This document shows, piece after piece, positions 51,774 to 61,382 of a stretch of 64,000 nt of DNA. This DNA comes from Bacillota bacterium (lineage in GTDB: Bacteria > Bacillota > Clostridia > Acetivibrionales > JANLFN01), in the NCBI GenBank assembly GCA_023397675.1, contig JAEWTV010000050.1:1-64000 (forward strand). The letters are read 5' to 3'. How positions within the stretch are numbered: the stretch's first letter is position 1; each line of letters opens with the position of its first letter. The position numbers and the translations under genes are program-made. The notes under the pieces were generated by a model. That model was given only the letters and a program-made list of their open reading frames with translations, had not been told where the DNA came from and ran no database searches.

Positions 51774-53063
51774 ATGAAAAAAATAATTTGTTTAAGCCTG
51801 ATTATAGTATCTTTTTTAACTGCATGCAGCTCGTCACAAAAGGATGAAGCCCATACATATAAAACTCAGACAAATAATCCGGCAAGTGAGTCCCAAATAA
51901 GTCAGATAGAGAACAACTACTTTGAAAAATATAAAACCTTGATTACTCCGGATAACAGGCTGGGTATAGTTAGAACACCACCTGCACCGGACTATTCTAA
52001 AAACCATCCGGGTAAATTGACACAGCTTCCGGCTCCCGATGCTAAATCTTTAACTAAAGAGATAGATTTGAGAAGTGCTGACCTGTCGGGGCTTGACTTA
52101 AGACCTAATCGTAAGGATTTACTGAATTCCAATTTTGACAGTTTGACAAAATGGCCTTTGGTATTGCCAGGTGGCTTTTATCACCCAGAGATTATGGATT
52201 TGGGTAAAAACCCGGGTTTAGGGGTACGAAATATACATGGCAAAGGCATCACAGGGAAAAATATTGGGCTGGCAATTATTGATGAGAGTCTACTTGTTGA
52301 ACATGTAGAATATGCAGATAGATTAAAACTGTATGAAGAAATTCACAATGGAGATGTAATGGCTACTATGCACGGATCTGCGGTTGCTTCAATTGCCGCG
52401 GGTAAGACGGTTGGGGTAGCACCTGAAGCGAATTTGTATTATATTGCTGCTACAGCAGGGACTTGGGAGAACGGTAATTTTGAATATGACCTTAAATGGT
52501 TGGCCCAATGTATAGATCGAATTATACAGGTTAATAGAACACTGACAAAAGAAAATAAAATCAGAGTAATATCCATATCTCTGACATTAGACACTTCAAG
52601 GAAAAATTATGACAAAGTAAAAGAGTCCATTGAGAAGGCAAAAAAGGAGGGAATATATACTGTTTACTGTAACAGTAATCCTTTATATTGCCTGGGGCGT
52701 CATCCAAAAAGAGACCCTGATGACTTTAATTCATTTGTTAAAGGGAGAGTTTGGGCTGATTCAACTGACATTATAAAAAATCAGCTTTTTGTCCCTACGG
52801 ATTCAAGGTGTATTGCAAGCCCCACAGGTTCCGATGATTATGTGTTTTACAGGTATGGAGACATGAACTGGTCGGTACCCTATATTGCAGGATTATATGT
52901 TTTGGCATGCCAGGCAAATCCGAATGTAACGCCGGAAATCTTCTGGAACGAAGCATTTAAAACAGGGAATGTCTTTGAAGCTGATAATAACGGTAGTAAG
53001 GCAGTTCTTGGTAAAATAGTAAATCCGGTAAAACTTATTGAAAATTTAGAGAAACTAAAGTAA
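51774..53063 (+). CDS. S8-like lipoprotein lacking the catalytic Ser
   Basis: A 429-residue lipoprotein (lipobox LTAC), paralogue of the preceding S8 protein. Asp (IIDESLL) and His (MHGSAV) are kept, and the oxyanion-hole region is recognisable, but the nucleophile position is Asn365: the paralogue reads GGESWVAP and this one GDMNWSVP. A nearby Ser two residues on is out of register. It may be a pseudoenzyme that binds rather than cuts, or may use a shifted Ser. GAAGGAAG precedes ATG. Confidence 0.85.
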   Translation: MKKIICLSLIIVSFLTACSSSQKDEAHTYKTQTNNPASESQISQIENNYFEKYKTLITPDNRLGIVRTPPAPDYSKNHPGKLTQLPAPDAKSLTKEIDLRSADLSGLDLRPNRKDLLNSNFDSLTKWPLVLPGGFYHPEIMDLGKNPGLGVRNIHGKGITGKNIGLAIIDESLLVEHVEYADRLKLYEEIHNGDVMATMHGSAVASIAAGKTVGVAPEANLYYIAATAGTWENGNFEYDLKWLAQCIDRIIQVNRTLTKENKIRVISISLTLDTSRKNYDKVKESIEKAKKEGIYTVYCNSNPLYCLGRHPKRDPDDFNSFVKGRVWADSTDIIKNQLFVPTDSRCIASPTGSDDYVFYRYGDMNWSVPYIAGLYVLACQANPNVTPEIFWNEAFKTGNVFEADNNGSKAVLGKIVNPVKLIENLEKLK

Positions 53064-53112
53064 TTTAGTACCTAAAATATTGAACTAAGAATTGGACTTA
53101 TGTAACTATTTA

Positions 53113-53143
53113 AAAAAACAACCTGGTGGCAGGTTGTTTTTTT
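53113..53143 (+). terminator. Terminator after the second S8 gene
   Basis: AAAACAACCT and AGGTTGTTTT arms with a GGTGGC loop and a T-run. Confidence 0.88.
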
Positions 53144-53175
53144 GATTTATTAATATCATAATCTCAATAAAATTC

Positions 53176-53205
53176 TTGTATACAATAAACAATTTGTATT
53201 ATAAT
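53176..53205 (+). promoter_or_regulatory. Promoter of the pta-ackA leader
   Basis: TTGTAT at 53176-53181 and a perfect TATAAT at 53200-53205 are 18 bases apart. It would give an untranslated leader of about 290 bases in front of pta. Confidence 0.7.
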
Positions 53206-53211
53206 GAGTAT

Positions 53212-53504
53212 GGTCACGAAAGGCCAAACATCAGTGTTTTAGGCATCAGGTAATATGACCAGGTAATAAAATGTCATGTTTAATATATAAGATGAAGCAA
53301 TTTTGCAACACATGTTTGTATCCCAATTACCGGATACAAACGAGAAAAAGAATCGTAATTACTTCATCTTATGGATTAAGGAATATATGTTGTAATGCAA
53401 CATATATAGCAGGAGAATTTGGAATCATATTAATATATCCAGATTTAATCCGGGCAATTTAAATTAAATCCAGATTTTCAAAAGTAGAAACGGGGGCTTA
53501 TGTA
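53212..53504 (+). promoter_or_regulatory. Long structured 5' leader of pta-ackA
   Basis: GGTCA (53212) and TGACC (53257) may close a first domain. ATAAGATGAAGCAATT (53287-53302) pairs with AATTACTTCATCTTAT (53357-53372) with one mismatch and encloses GTTTGTATCC/GGATACAAAC (53314-53341). A third stem, ATATATGTTG/CAACATATAT, lies at 53383-53407. A 63-codon frame from 53271 has a weak ribosome binding site and looks accidental. No riboswitch class is recognised; a regulatory RNA is inferred. Confidence 0.55.
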
Positions 53505-54494
53505 ATGAATTTTTTGGAGCAGATATCAGAACGTGCAAAGTCTGATATTAAAACGATAGTACTGCCGGAAAGCAATGATATCAGGACACTTAAGGCAACT
53601 GCAATGGTTTATGAAAAGGGTATTGCAAATGTTGTACTTGTAGGTAATCCTGACGAAATAAAAAAGCTGGCCGGAGATTTGGACATTTCTAAAGCAACAA
53701 TAGTAGATCCAGCAACATCTGATAAGAAGGAAGACTATGTTAATACCTTCTATGAAATGAGAAAAGCAAAGGGTGTTACTCTTGAACAGGCTCAAAAGAC
53801 AATGCTTGACCCAACTTACTGGGGAGTAATGATGGTTAAAAAAGGCGATGCAGATGGAATGGTATCAGGAGCAGTTCATTCAACTGCAGATACATTAAGA
53901 CCTGCACTTCAAATATTAAAAACTGCACCTGGTGTTAAGCTCGTATCTAGCTTCTTTGTAATGGAAGTTCCAAATTGTGAATATGGATCAAACGGATCAT
54001 TTATTTTTGCAGACTGTGGCCTTGAACCAAATCCTGATGCTGAAAAACTCTCAGATATAGCTATAGCATCAGCTAAATCCTTCAAGGCTTTTATTAATGA
54101 TACACCAAAGGTTGCAATGCTTTCATTCTCTTCGTATGGGAGCGGTAAAAGCGAAATAGTTGATAAGGTTGTAAATGCAACAAAACTTGCAAAGGAAAAG
54201 GCACCTGATCTTATCCTTGATGGCGAACTCCAGGCAGATGCGGCAATTGTTCCTTCGGTAGGAAAGTCAAAAGCACCAGGAAGCCCTGTTGCCGGACAAG
54301 CAAATGTACTTATTTTCCCTGACCTTAACTGCGGAAATATAGCATACAAGCTTGTTCAAAGACTTGCTAAGGCAGAAGCTTACGGACCTATTACACAAGG
54401 ACTTGCAAAACCTGTTAATGATCTTTCAAGAGGATGCAGTGCTGAAGATATAGTTGGAGTTGTTGCAATAACTGCAGTTCAGGCACAAAACTAG
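53505..54494 (+). CDS. pta: Phosphate acetyltransferase
   Basis: A 329-residue enzyme of the short Pta type. Family motifs are IVLPESNDIRTLKA, GDADGMVSGAVHSTADTLRPALQI and APGSPVAGQANVLIFPDLNCGNIAYKLVQRL. It converts acetyl-CoA and phosphate to acetyl phosphate and CoA in the cytoplasm. ackA follows 20 bases later. It has a long leader with its own promoter. Confidence 0.97.
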   Translation: MNFLEQISERAKSDIKTIVLPESNDIRTLKATAMVYEKGIANVVLVGNPDEIKKLAGDLDISKATIVDPATSDKKEDYVNTFYEMRKAKGVTLEQAQKTMLDPTYWGVMMVKKGDADGMVSGAVHSTADTLRPALQILKTAPGVKLVSSFFVMEVPNCEYGSNGSFIFADCGLEPNPDAEKLSDIAIASAKSFKAFINDTPKVAMLSFSSYGSGKSEIVDKVVNATKLAKEKAPDLILDGELQADAAIVPSVGKSKAPGSPVAGQANVLIFPDLNCGNIAYKLVQRLAKAEAYGPITQGLAKPVNDLSRGCSAEDIVGVVAITAVQAQN

Positions 54495-54514
54495 AATGGA
54501 TGGGAGTAAATAAA

Positions 54515-55708
54515 ATGAAAATATTAGTTATAAACGCAGGAAGTTCTTCACTTAAATTTCAACTTATTGATATGGATGGCGAAAAGCTGTTGGTAAAAGG
54601 CAATTGCGATAGAATAGGCCTTGATAATTCAGTATTGAAATATCAGAAAACTGGCTCTGATGAAATAGTATCCAATAAGGATATGGAAAATCATAAGGAT
54701 GCGATCAAGGTAGTTATTGAAGCATTGACAAACAGAGAAACTGGCGTTATTAAGGATATGTCAGAAATATCAGGCGTAGGACACAGAGTACTTCATGGAG
54801 CTGAAAAATTCCATGATCCGGTTATTATAAATGATAAGGTTATGGAAACTGTAAGAGAATGTATACCGCTCGGACCTCTTCACAACCCTGCAAATATAAT
54901 GGGTATTGAAGGCTGTCAGTCTGTAATGCCTGATACTCCAATGGTAGCAGTTTTTGATACGGGTTTCCATCAGACAATGCCTAAATATGCTTATTTTTAT
55001 CCGCTGCCTTATGAAGTTTATAAGAAATACGGAATAAGAAAATACGGATTCCATGGAACTTCACATAAATATATAGGAAAAAGAACTGCCGAATTCCTTG
55101 GTAAACCTCAGAAGGGTTTGAAAATTATATCCTGCCATCTTGGTAATGGTGCAAGTATATGTGCTATCAAAGACGGAGAGTGTGTTGATACAAGTATGGG
55201 ACTTACTCCTCTTGATGGACTTGAAATGGGAACAAGATGCGGAACTATTGATCCGGCTGTAGTAACCTTCTTGATGAAGAAAGAAGGCATGACTCCTGAC
55301 CAAATGGACAACTACATGAATAAACAGTCCGGTGTTCTTGGAGTATCAGGCGTAAGCAGTGATTTTAGAGATCTGACTGCAGCAGCTGCTGAAGGAAACG
55401 AAAGAGCACAGCTTGCTATAGATATATTCTGCTACAGGGTAAAAACATTCATAGGTTCATATGCTGCTGCAATGGGCGGCGTTGATGCGGTTGTATTAAC
55501 AGGAGGAATTGGTGAAAATGTAACTTCTGTAAAACTTCAGTGCTTAAAAGGCCTTGAATTTATGGGTATTATCGTTGATGAAGAAAAGAACAAGGTAAGA
55601 GGACAGGAAATTGACATCAGTGCACCAGGTGCAACTGTTAAAACTCTTGTAATACCTACCAATGAAGAGCTTGCAATTGCAAGGGATACATTGGAACTTA
55701 TTAAATAA
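54515..55708 (+). CDS. ackA: Acetate kinase
   Basis: A 397-residue kinase of the ASKHA fold. Motifs are INAGSSSLKFQL, GHRVLHGAEKF, FDTGFHQTMP, SCHLGNGASICAI and LTGGIGEN. It makes ATP from acetyl phosphate and ADP, giving acetate. ATG at 54515 follows GGGAG; an upstream ATG at 54500 lacks support. pta and ackA form the acetate-producing, ATP-yielding step of fermentation. A terminator follows. Confidence 0.97.
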   Translation: MKILVINAGSSSLKFQLIDMDGEKLLVKGNCDRIGLDNSVLKYQKTGSDEIVSNKDMENHKDAIKVVIEALTNRETGVIKDMSEISGVGHRVLHGAEKFHDPVIINDKVMETVRECIPLGPLHNPANIMGIEGCQSVMPDTPMVAVFDTGFHQTMPKYAYFYPLPYEVYKKYGIRKYGFHGTSHKYIGKRTAEFLGKPQKGLKIISCHLGNGASICAIKDGECVDTSMGLTPLDGLEMGTRCGTIDPAVVTFLMKKEGMTPDQMDNYMNKQSGVLGVSGVSSDFRDLTAAAAEGNERAQLAIDIFCYRVKTFIGSYAAAMGGVDAVVLTGGIGENVTSVKLQCLKGLEFMGIIVDEEKNKVRGQEIDISAPGATVKTLVIPTNEELAIARDTLELIK

Positions 55709-55741
55709 TTAGAGGTTTTATAAAATATAAAGCATTAAGTA

Positions 55742-55788
55742 TAAAAGGCGATTTGTTAGGTTTATCCTGGCAGATTGCTTTTTTTATT
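55742..55788 (+). terminator. Terminator after ackA
   Basis: AAAAGGCGATTTGTTAGG and CCTGGCAGATTGCTTTTTT form an imperfect stem with a T-run. Confidence 0.65.
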
Positions 55789-55869
55789 AAGTTTCTTCCT
55801 TTATAAAATCTTTATAAATTGAATTTACAATTAACTTAAAATAATATTACAGTATTTCGGGAGTGGCTT

Positions 55870-57132
55870 ATGAAACGATTCTTTGCTGAAAATTTGAGCA
55901 GACTAAAATTATACGCATTAAGAATATTTATAGCATCAATTGCTTATACGATTCTATTTTTAGTTTTTGGTTTTAAAGGACATTTGAAGGACCCCGTTTC
56001 ATTTTTAATAATGATGGTTCCCAACCTTTATATAGGTTTAATGGGATGGAAGTATATTGGAGCCAGATTTGCTATAAACAAGAAAGCTTACTGGTCTGTT
56101 TATTGGTTTATTACACTTTCCTTTATACCTGGGTGCATTATTGAAAAGATATTCGGCAGGAATATTGTAAGTGATTCTTTAATACTGCTTGATTCCTACT
56201 GGTTTACTACAAGGGATTATTTAATACCGGTTATAATAATAATGCTTCTTATAAAACTTATTAATAAGAAAATTGGTGCTAAACCCAAGCTGTTTTCAAC
56301 AACTGCGAAATACTCTCATATAATAGGTATCATTTTTATAATATTGATAATTGCTTATTTTTCTTATGGTACATGGAATGCTTTTAGGACTGTTGAAACC
56401 TCTTACACGATTGATATAAACAAGAAGGTTTACGGAACTGATGGGATTAATGCTGTAATGGTTTCAGACTTGCACCTGGGAAGAGTATTTGGCAACGAAG
56501 ATCTAAAGCGCCTTGTTAACGCTATAAACAAGAGCAAGCCGGATATTGTTTTTTTGGCAGGAGATATAATTGATGACGAGAATAAGCCTTTCGCAGATGA
56601 ACATATGGCTGAAACCTTGCACCAAATTGAATCAAAATATGGTACCTATGCAGTGTTGGGCAATCATGACAATGCTGCCGGAAACAGGGAGCAAAACCTA
56701 GAATACTTAAGCGAAGCGGGTATCAAGGTTTTAGTAAATGAATACGTTTGTGTAGCGGATAGCTTTTATGTGGCGGGAAGAAGCGACAGGGGAGAAATGG
56801 GAGAACAGGCATCCGGAAGAATCCCTTTATCGCTGCTTTTGAAAGATGTTGATAAAAAACTTCCTGTTATATTGTTGGACCATCAGCCCGCTGATTTTAA
56901 GGAAGCACAGCAAAACGGGGCAGATATACAATTATCGGGGCATACGCATGCAGGTCAGGAGATTTTTAAAATGCCTCTTGCTTCATTGTATTATGATTTC
57001 TTATATGGAGAGTACCGGAAGGATAATTTTCATGCATTAGTTTCTTCTGGGTTTGGGGCTTGGGGTTCCCCCATAAGAACCGGCTCACACTCTGAATTTG
57101 TTAATATTAAAATTAAATTCAATTGTAAATAA
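55870..57132 (+). CDS. YkuE-like membrane metallophosphoesterase
   Basis: A 420-residue protein with four or five N-terminal helices (about 10-165) and a C-terminal phosphoesterase domain with VSDLHLGR, LAGDIIDD, VLGNHDN, LLDHQP and SGHTHAGQ. It resembles YkuE/YaeI-type membrane phosphoesterases, some of which act on lipid substrates. GGGAG precedes the ATG. It lies ahead of a two-component system, but a 68-base gap separates them. Confidence 0.87.
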   Translation: MKRFFAENLSRLKLYALRIFIASIAYTILFLVFGFKGHLKDPVSFLIMMVPNLYIGLMGWKYIGARFAINKKAYWSVYWFITLSFIPGCIIEKIFGRNIVSDSLILLDSYWFTTRDYLIPVIIIMLLIKLINKKIGAKPKLFSTTAKYSHIIGIIFIILIIAYFSYGTWNAFRTVETSYTIDINKKVYGTDGINAVMVSDLHLGRVFGNEDLKRLVNAINKSKPDIVFLAGDIIDDENKPFADEHMAETLHQIESKYGTYAVLGNHDNAAGNREQNLEYLSEAGIKVLVNEYVCVADSFYVAGRSDRGEMGEQASGRIPLSLLLKDVDKKLPVILLDHQPADFKEAQQNGADIQLSGHTHAGQEIFKMPLASLYYDFLYGEYRKDNFHALVSSGFGAWGSPIRTGSHSEFVNIKIKFNCK

Positions 57133-57200
57133 AGCATTCGCATTATATTATTTATATAAGGCATATTACTTATCCTTATAATTACAAGGGGTATAAAAAA

Positions 57201-57890
57201 ATGTATGAAAAAATTCTTATAGCTGATGATGAAGAAGGTATTGTGTCCTTTGTTAAAGACTCTCTTGAAAAGGAAGGATATCAAGTACTTACAGCTTCGG
57301 ATGGGGAAAGTGCAGTGGAACTTGCCAAGCAAAATCCAAGCCTTATAATTTTGGACATAATGATGCCCGGGAAAGACGGGTATGAGGTATGTCAAGCTAT
57401 AAGAGACAAGGTTATCTGCCCAATAATATTTCTTAGTGCCCTTCAGAGTGAAACAGATAAAATAAAAGGGCTTGCCCTTGGAGGGGATGACTATTTAACA
57501 AAACCCTTCAGTATAAGAGAGCTTAAAATGCGTATAGGAGCTCATCTTAGACGCGAAAAAAGATCTGTTAGCCTAAATAACCGGGTTTATTTGAATTTTG
57601 GCAATATATCAATTGATTTGAAAGGACATGAGATCTTTTATAAAGACAGGCTGATAGCGTTTACAAAAATTGAGTTTAGTATTATAGAATTCCTTTCACT
57701 TCATCCCGGTATGGTGTTTTCCAAAGAGCAGATATACGAAAGGGTATGGGGGTACGATGCTGAAGGGGACTCGGCAGGAGTGGCTGAGCATATAAAAAAG
57801 ATACGTTTCAAGCTCAAAGAGGTTGATAAAGATGTGGAATACATTTCAACAATATGGGGAGTGGGTTATAAATGGGAAAGGATAAAATAG
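57201..57890 (+). CDS. OmpR-family response regulator
   Basis: A 229-residue regulator with a receiver (ADDEEG; phospho-Asp in LIILDIMMPGKDG; FLSALQ; LTKPF) and a winged-helix domain (about 130-228). It overlaps its kinase gene by 19 bases. The targets are unknown; no distinctive operator is seen upstream. Confidence 0.92.
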   Translation: MYEKILIADDEEGIVSFVKDSLEKEGYQVLTASDGESAVELAKQNPSLIILDIMMPGKDGYEVCQAIRDKVICPIIFLSALQSETDKIKGLALGGDDYLTKPFSIRELKMRIGAHLRREKRSVSLNNRVYLNFGNISIDLKGHEIFYKDRLIAFTKIEFSIIEFLSLHPGMVFSKEQIYERVWGYDAEGDSAGVAEHIKKIRFKLKEVDKDVEYISTIWGVGYKWERIK

Positions 57891-59287
57891 AAAAGAGAGT
57901 TTCTATTCAAAAACAATTCGTAACTTCATTCTCAATGGTTATAGTTTTAAGCCTTATAACATCACTTGCACTTATAGTGGTTTTTTATGGGGTTTATCAT
58001 CATGCTGTAGAACAGGAAAATGTGAAAACAAATGATACTGATATTTTAGAAATAATGAAATATTCGCAGATAAGCGGCAATGATTCAGTAAATTTACTGA
58101 AAGAAAAGCTGGACAGACTTGTTTCAAAAGGTAATATGGAATATTACATAAAAGATAATTATAATAAGATTATTTACAGCTCTGAAAAATCTCAAAGCGA
58201 AACTGTTAAAAAATTATTACTTGATACAATGAAGGGTTCACGAAATTCTACAACTATGAATATTCCTTTGCTTAATAAAATCACTGGAAAAGTAGAACTA
58301 ACTCTTGTGCTTATTAAATATGATGAAGCAAGGTTTTTTCTTTTGTCATTGGTAGATCTGGCGATACCTTTCATATGTTTTGTCGTTTATACTTTACTTT
58401 TTGCAAAAAGAATTAGCCGTAGAATCAGAACTCCAATAACTCATTTGATGAATGGGGTAGAGAAAATTAAAAACAGGGATTTGGATTTTTCTATTGAGAA
58501 TAGTGAGAATAGTGAAATCGGTGACCTGATATCAGCCTTTGAGGAAATGAGGAGTCAGCTTAAGGACTCCCTGATAAGGGAATGGGAGCTTGAACAGGAA
58601 AGAAGGGATATGGTTTGCGCTATAACCCATGATATGAAGACTCCTTTGGCAATAATACAGGGACATGTTGAAGGTTTGCAGGACGGATTAAAAAATGATG
58701 CTGATAAACTTGATTCATATTTGAACATTATTGAACAAAATGTTCATAGGTCTAAAAAGCTTATTGATGAAATGAATGAACTGGTTGAAGTAGATAGTGT
58801 GGATTTTGCGCTTGATTTGTATAGAGTTGATTTAAAAACTTTTATTGACTATACTGCGCTTGAGTTAAAGGTGTTGGCGGATAAGAAGAATATTTCAATA
58901 GAAATTGAAACATCGGACGACAGGAAACATCGTGCTGAAGTGCCTATTGATGGCCCCAGACTGGGTCGGGTCATAAATAATCTTATAGGAAACAGCCTTA
59001 GGTTCATTGCTGAAAATGGAATTATAAAAATTTACACTGAAATTGAAGAAAATAAAACAATAATTAAGATTTGTGACACGGGACCTGGGTTTGCAGAAAA
59101 GGATTTGAAAAAACTCTTTAAAAAATTCTATAAGGGCGATGAATCACGTTCCATGGAGAAAGGTCACTCAGGACTTGGAATGTATATTGCAAAAAAGATA
59201 GTAGAAAAGCATGGAGGAGAAATCAAGGCGTACAATCTTCACAAAGGTGGCGCATGTGTAGAGTTTTATATAACGTATCAGCCCTAA
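57872..59287 (+). CDS. Membrane sensor histidine kinase
   Basis: A 471-residue kinase. Two membrane helices (about 18-40 and 152-175) enclose a short extracytoplasmic sensor; HAMP, HisKA (CAITHDMKTPLAIIQGHVEG) and HATPase (N-box NNLIGNSLRFI; CDTGPGF; HSGLGMYIAKKI) follow. Overlap with the response regulator gene shows a cognate pair. The ATG follows GGGAGTGGG. The architecture resembles clostridial antimicrobial-peptide or wall-stress kinases, without a transporter next to it. Confidence 0.92.
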   Translation: MGKDKIEKRVSIQKQFVTSFSMVIVLSLITSLALIVVFYGVYHHAVEQENVKTNDTDILEIMKYSQISGNDSVNLLKEKLDRLVSKGNMEYYIKDNYNKIIYSSEKSQSETVKKLLLDTMKGSRNSTTMNIPLLNKITGKVELTLVLIKYDEARFFLLSLVDLAIPFICFVVYTLLFAKRISRRIRTPITHLMNGVEKIKNRDLDFSIENSENSEIGDLISAFEEMRSQLKDSLIREWELEQERRDMVCAITHDMKTPLAIIQGHVEGLQDGLKNDADKLDSYLNIIEQNVHRSKKLIDEMNELVEVDSVDFALDLYRVDLKTFIDYTALELKVLADKKNISIEIETSDDRKHRAEVPIDGPRLGRVINNLIGNSLRFIAENGIIKIYTEIEENKTIIKICDTGPGFAEKDLKKLFKKFYKGDESRSMEKGHSGLGMYIAKKIVEKHGGEIKAYNLHKGGACVEFYITYQP

Positions 59288-59303
59288 GCAAACTTAACTT
59301 TGT

Positions 59304-59333
59304 AAAGCCGACTGAAAACAGTTGGCTTTTACT
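59304..59333 (+). terminator. Terminator after the kinase
   Basis: AAAGCCGACT and AGTTGGCTTT with a GAAAAC loop and T-run. Confidence 0.75.
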
Positions 59334-59368
59334 ATGTTTTTCTGATAGAATTTTATAGGGTGATAGGA

Positions 59369-60577
59369 TTGAGGAAGAGTTTTGGTCTGTTGTTTACAAT
59401 ATTCAGAGCATTCACCTTGCTTGTGACATTCGTACTTGCCGTAATACTTGAGCATCCAGGCAGTGAAAGGCTAACCTACATGGTTTTGATTTTTGCAGCC
59501 TTTTTTTCTTGGCTTCACATAAGAGAACTGGTTGTTGTTAAGAAATATCCCAAATACCTTGTTTATACATTTATTCTTGATATCATCCTCCTACTGCTTC
59601 TTGATGACAGTTCCAAGTTCGTTGTAAATTACTACTTTAATATATATTACTTTTTCGTGCTTATATCGGCAGGCTTTGTATTACAAAAGAAGCAAAGGCT
59701 CATTACAAGTTTTCTTGTAATATGCGCAGCTTTTGTTAAATACTACAGGCTTATCCAAACAGCATTTTCAGATACGAAGCCGCTTTATAATATGAACCTG
59801 CCTTTTGTTTTTTCATATTTGATATTTACACTGGCTGTGTTTGTTACTATAGCCGTGTTTTTCAACTATTCAAGAGTGCTTTCTGAAGAAAAATCCAAAC
59901 TGGATAAGCTTAATAGCAAACTAAAACATGCAAATGAACTGCTTGAGCAAAAAAATGAGCTCATAAAGGAACTGACCATTTTCGAGGAAAGAAACAGGAT
60001 TGCCCGTGAGATACATGACAGTGTAGGGCATAATCTTACTGGGCTTATTATGAATCTGGATTTTTGTGAAAAACTGGTCCAACAAGATCCTGAAAAGTCG
60101 GCTGAACAGATTACTTCATGTAAAAATATTGCTAAGGAATGTCTTACCGAAATAAGAAAATCGGTACAAGCATTAAAACCTCAGGCAGTTGAAATGCTTC
60201 CACTGATAAAATCCATTGAAGATCTTGTCAAAGGTGCCAGACAAAGACTGAATCTTGACGTAAATATAGAGGTGTCAGGCAGTATTTATAAAACAAAGCC
60301 TGAGTTTAATCTTGTCATATACAGGACAGTGCAGGAGGCGCTTACCAATTGTGTAAGGCATGGGGCAGCTACAAAGGTTAACATTTCCATAGGCTTTGGA
60401 GAAGAAAAGTTTACCCTGTTTATTAAGGATAACGGTACAGGGACAATTAAGTTAAAGCCTGGAAATGGGTTAAAGGGAATGACTGAAAGAATAAAGGAAT
60501 TTGAAGGCAGCATTGGTTTTTATGCCAGTGACGGTTTTATGATAAATATTTCTGTTCCATACGATAAGGTTATTTAG
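59369..60577 (+). CDS. NarL-type membrane histidine kinase (LnrJ-like)
   Basis: A 402-residue kinase with about five or six N-terminal helices (about 10-170), a coiled coil, a HisKA_3 domain with ERNRIAREIHDSVGHNLTGLI and a HATPase domain with RTVQEALTNCVRHG. TTG at 59369, with AGGGTG upstream, is preferred; GTG at 59360 has no ribosome binding site. It pairs with the LuxR-type regulator 17-20 bases downstream. This architecture, followed by an ABC exporter, is that of Bacillus LnrJ/YfiJ. Confidence 0.87.
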   Translation: MRKSFGLLFTIFRAFTLLVTFVLAVILEHPGSERLTYMVLIFAAFFSWLHIRELVVVKKYPKYLVYTFILDIILLLLLDDSSKFVVNYYFNIYYFFVLISAGFVLQKKQRLITSFLVICAAFVKYYRLIQTAFSDTKPLYNMNLPFVFSYLIFTLAVFVTIAVFFNYSRVLSEEKSKLDKLNSKLKHANELLEQKNELIKELTIFEERNRIAREIHDSVGHNLTGLIMNLDFCEKLVQQDPEKSAEQITSCKNIAKECLTEIRKSVQALKPQAVEMLPLIKSIEDLVKGARQRLNLDVNIEVSGSIYKTKPEFNLVIYRTVQEALTNCVRHGAATKVNISIGFGEEKFTLFIKDNGTGTIKLKPGNGLKGMTERIKEFEGSIGFYASDGFMINISVPYDKVI

Positions 60578-60593
60578 AAAAGGAGAGATTGTA

Positions 60594-61232
60594 TTGGACA
60601 AAATCAGAATAATGATTGCAGATGATCAGCCAATAATACGGGATGGCTTAAAGATGATTCTTTCCTTATGCAATGATATGGAGGTTGTTGCAACAGCCCA
60701 GGATGGTGAAGAAGCACTGGATGTTTGCGATTCTTCAGATAATGTTGATGTTATACTGATGGACATAAGAATGCCTAAAATGGATGGTGTTACAGCTACA
60801 AAACTGATTAAGGAGAAGCATCCTCGGATAAAAATAATCATACTTACTACCTTTAATGATGATGAATTTATCTTTGAGGCATTGAAAAATGGTGCAAGCA
60901 GTTATCTCCTAAAGGATATGGCTTCTGAAGAAATTTTAAATACAATTAAGGTTATTTACAATGGAGGAACGGTATTTCACGGCAATATAGCTACAAGGCT
61001 GGCAAATGCTTTTAAAGGTGCGGATGACAAAAATAACGGAGCACAGCAGCTGACACAAAGAGAAATAGAAATTTCCAGGCTGATTGCTCAAGGACTTTCA
61101 AACAAAGAGATTGCATCAAGTATTTACATAACCGAGGGTACGGTAAAAAACCATATTACAAACATACTATCCAAGCTAAGTCTCAATCATAGAACTCAGA
61201 TAGCACTTTATGTTGTTGAAAATAAACTATAG
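60594..61232 (+). CDS. LuxR/NarL-type response regulator (LnrK-like)
   Basis: A 212-residue regulator with a receiver domain (ADDQPII; phospho-Asp in VILMDIRMPKMDG; LTTF; YLLKDM) and a LuxR helix-turn-helix (about 145-208; LTQREIEISRLIAQGLSNKEIA and KNHITNILSKL). The start is TTG behind AAGGAGAG. A perfect palindrome lies just behind its stop and before the next transporter genes, a natural operator candidate. Confidence 0.92.
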   Translation: MDKIRIMIADDQPIIRDGLKMILSLCNDMEVVATAQDGEEALDVCDSSDNVDVILMDIRMPKMDGVTATKLIKEKHPRIKIIILTTFNDDEFIFEALKNGASSYLLKDMASEEILNTIKVIYNGGTVFHGNIATRLANAFKGADDKNNGAQQLTQREIEISRLIAQGLSNKEIASSIYITEGTVKNHITNILSKLSLNHRTQIALYVVENKL

Positions 61233-61241
61233 GAAAACTAT

Positions 61242-61269
61242 ATTATGTATGACTAAAGTCATACATAAT
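61242..61269. promoter_or_regulatory. Perfect 13-bp palindrome, candidate LuxR-type operator
   Basis: ATTATGTATGACT and AGTCATACATAAT arms flank AA. There is no T-run, so it is not a simple terminator. A TATAAT lies at 61309-61314 with a poor -35 region, as expected for an activated promoter; the palindrome is centred about 65 bases ahead of the likely start of transcription. Confidence 0.65.
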
Positions 61270-61382
61270 TCATTACTTTTTCCAGATGCTTATAAAGCAG
61301 CTTTCACCTATAATTAGGATAATAGCTTGAAATGCCGTATTGGATTACAAGCTGCATTAAAACAAAACGAAAGGTGATTGAT

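Noticed and set aside
53271..53462. A 63-codon frame in the pta leader
   Set aside because: Weak ribosome binding site, no family resemblance, and it lies across strong RNA stems. Treated as part of the leader.
53212..53504. Known riboswitch (c-di-GMP, THF, SAM and others) in the pta leader
   Set aside because: I compared the conserved cores I remember and found no match. It is left as an unknown structured leader.
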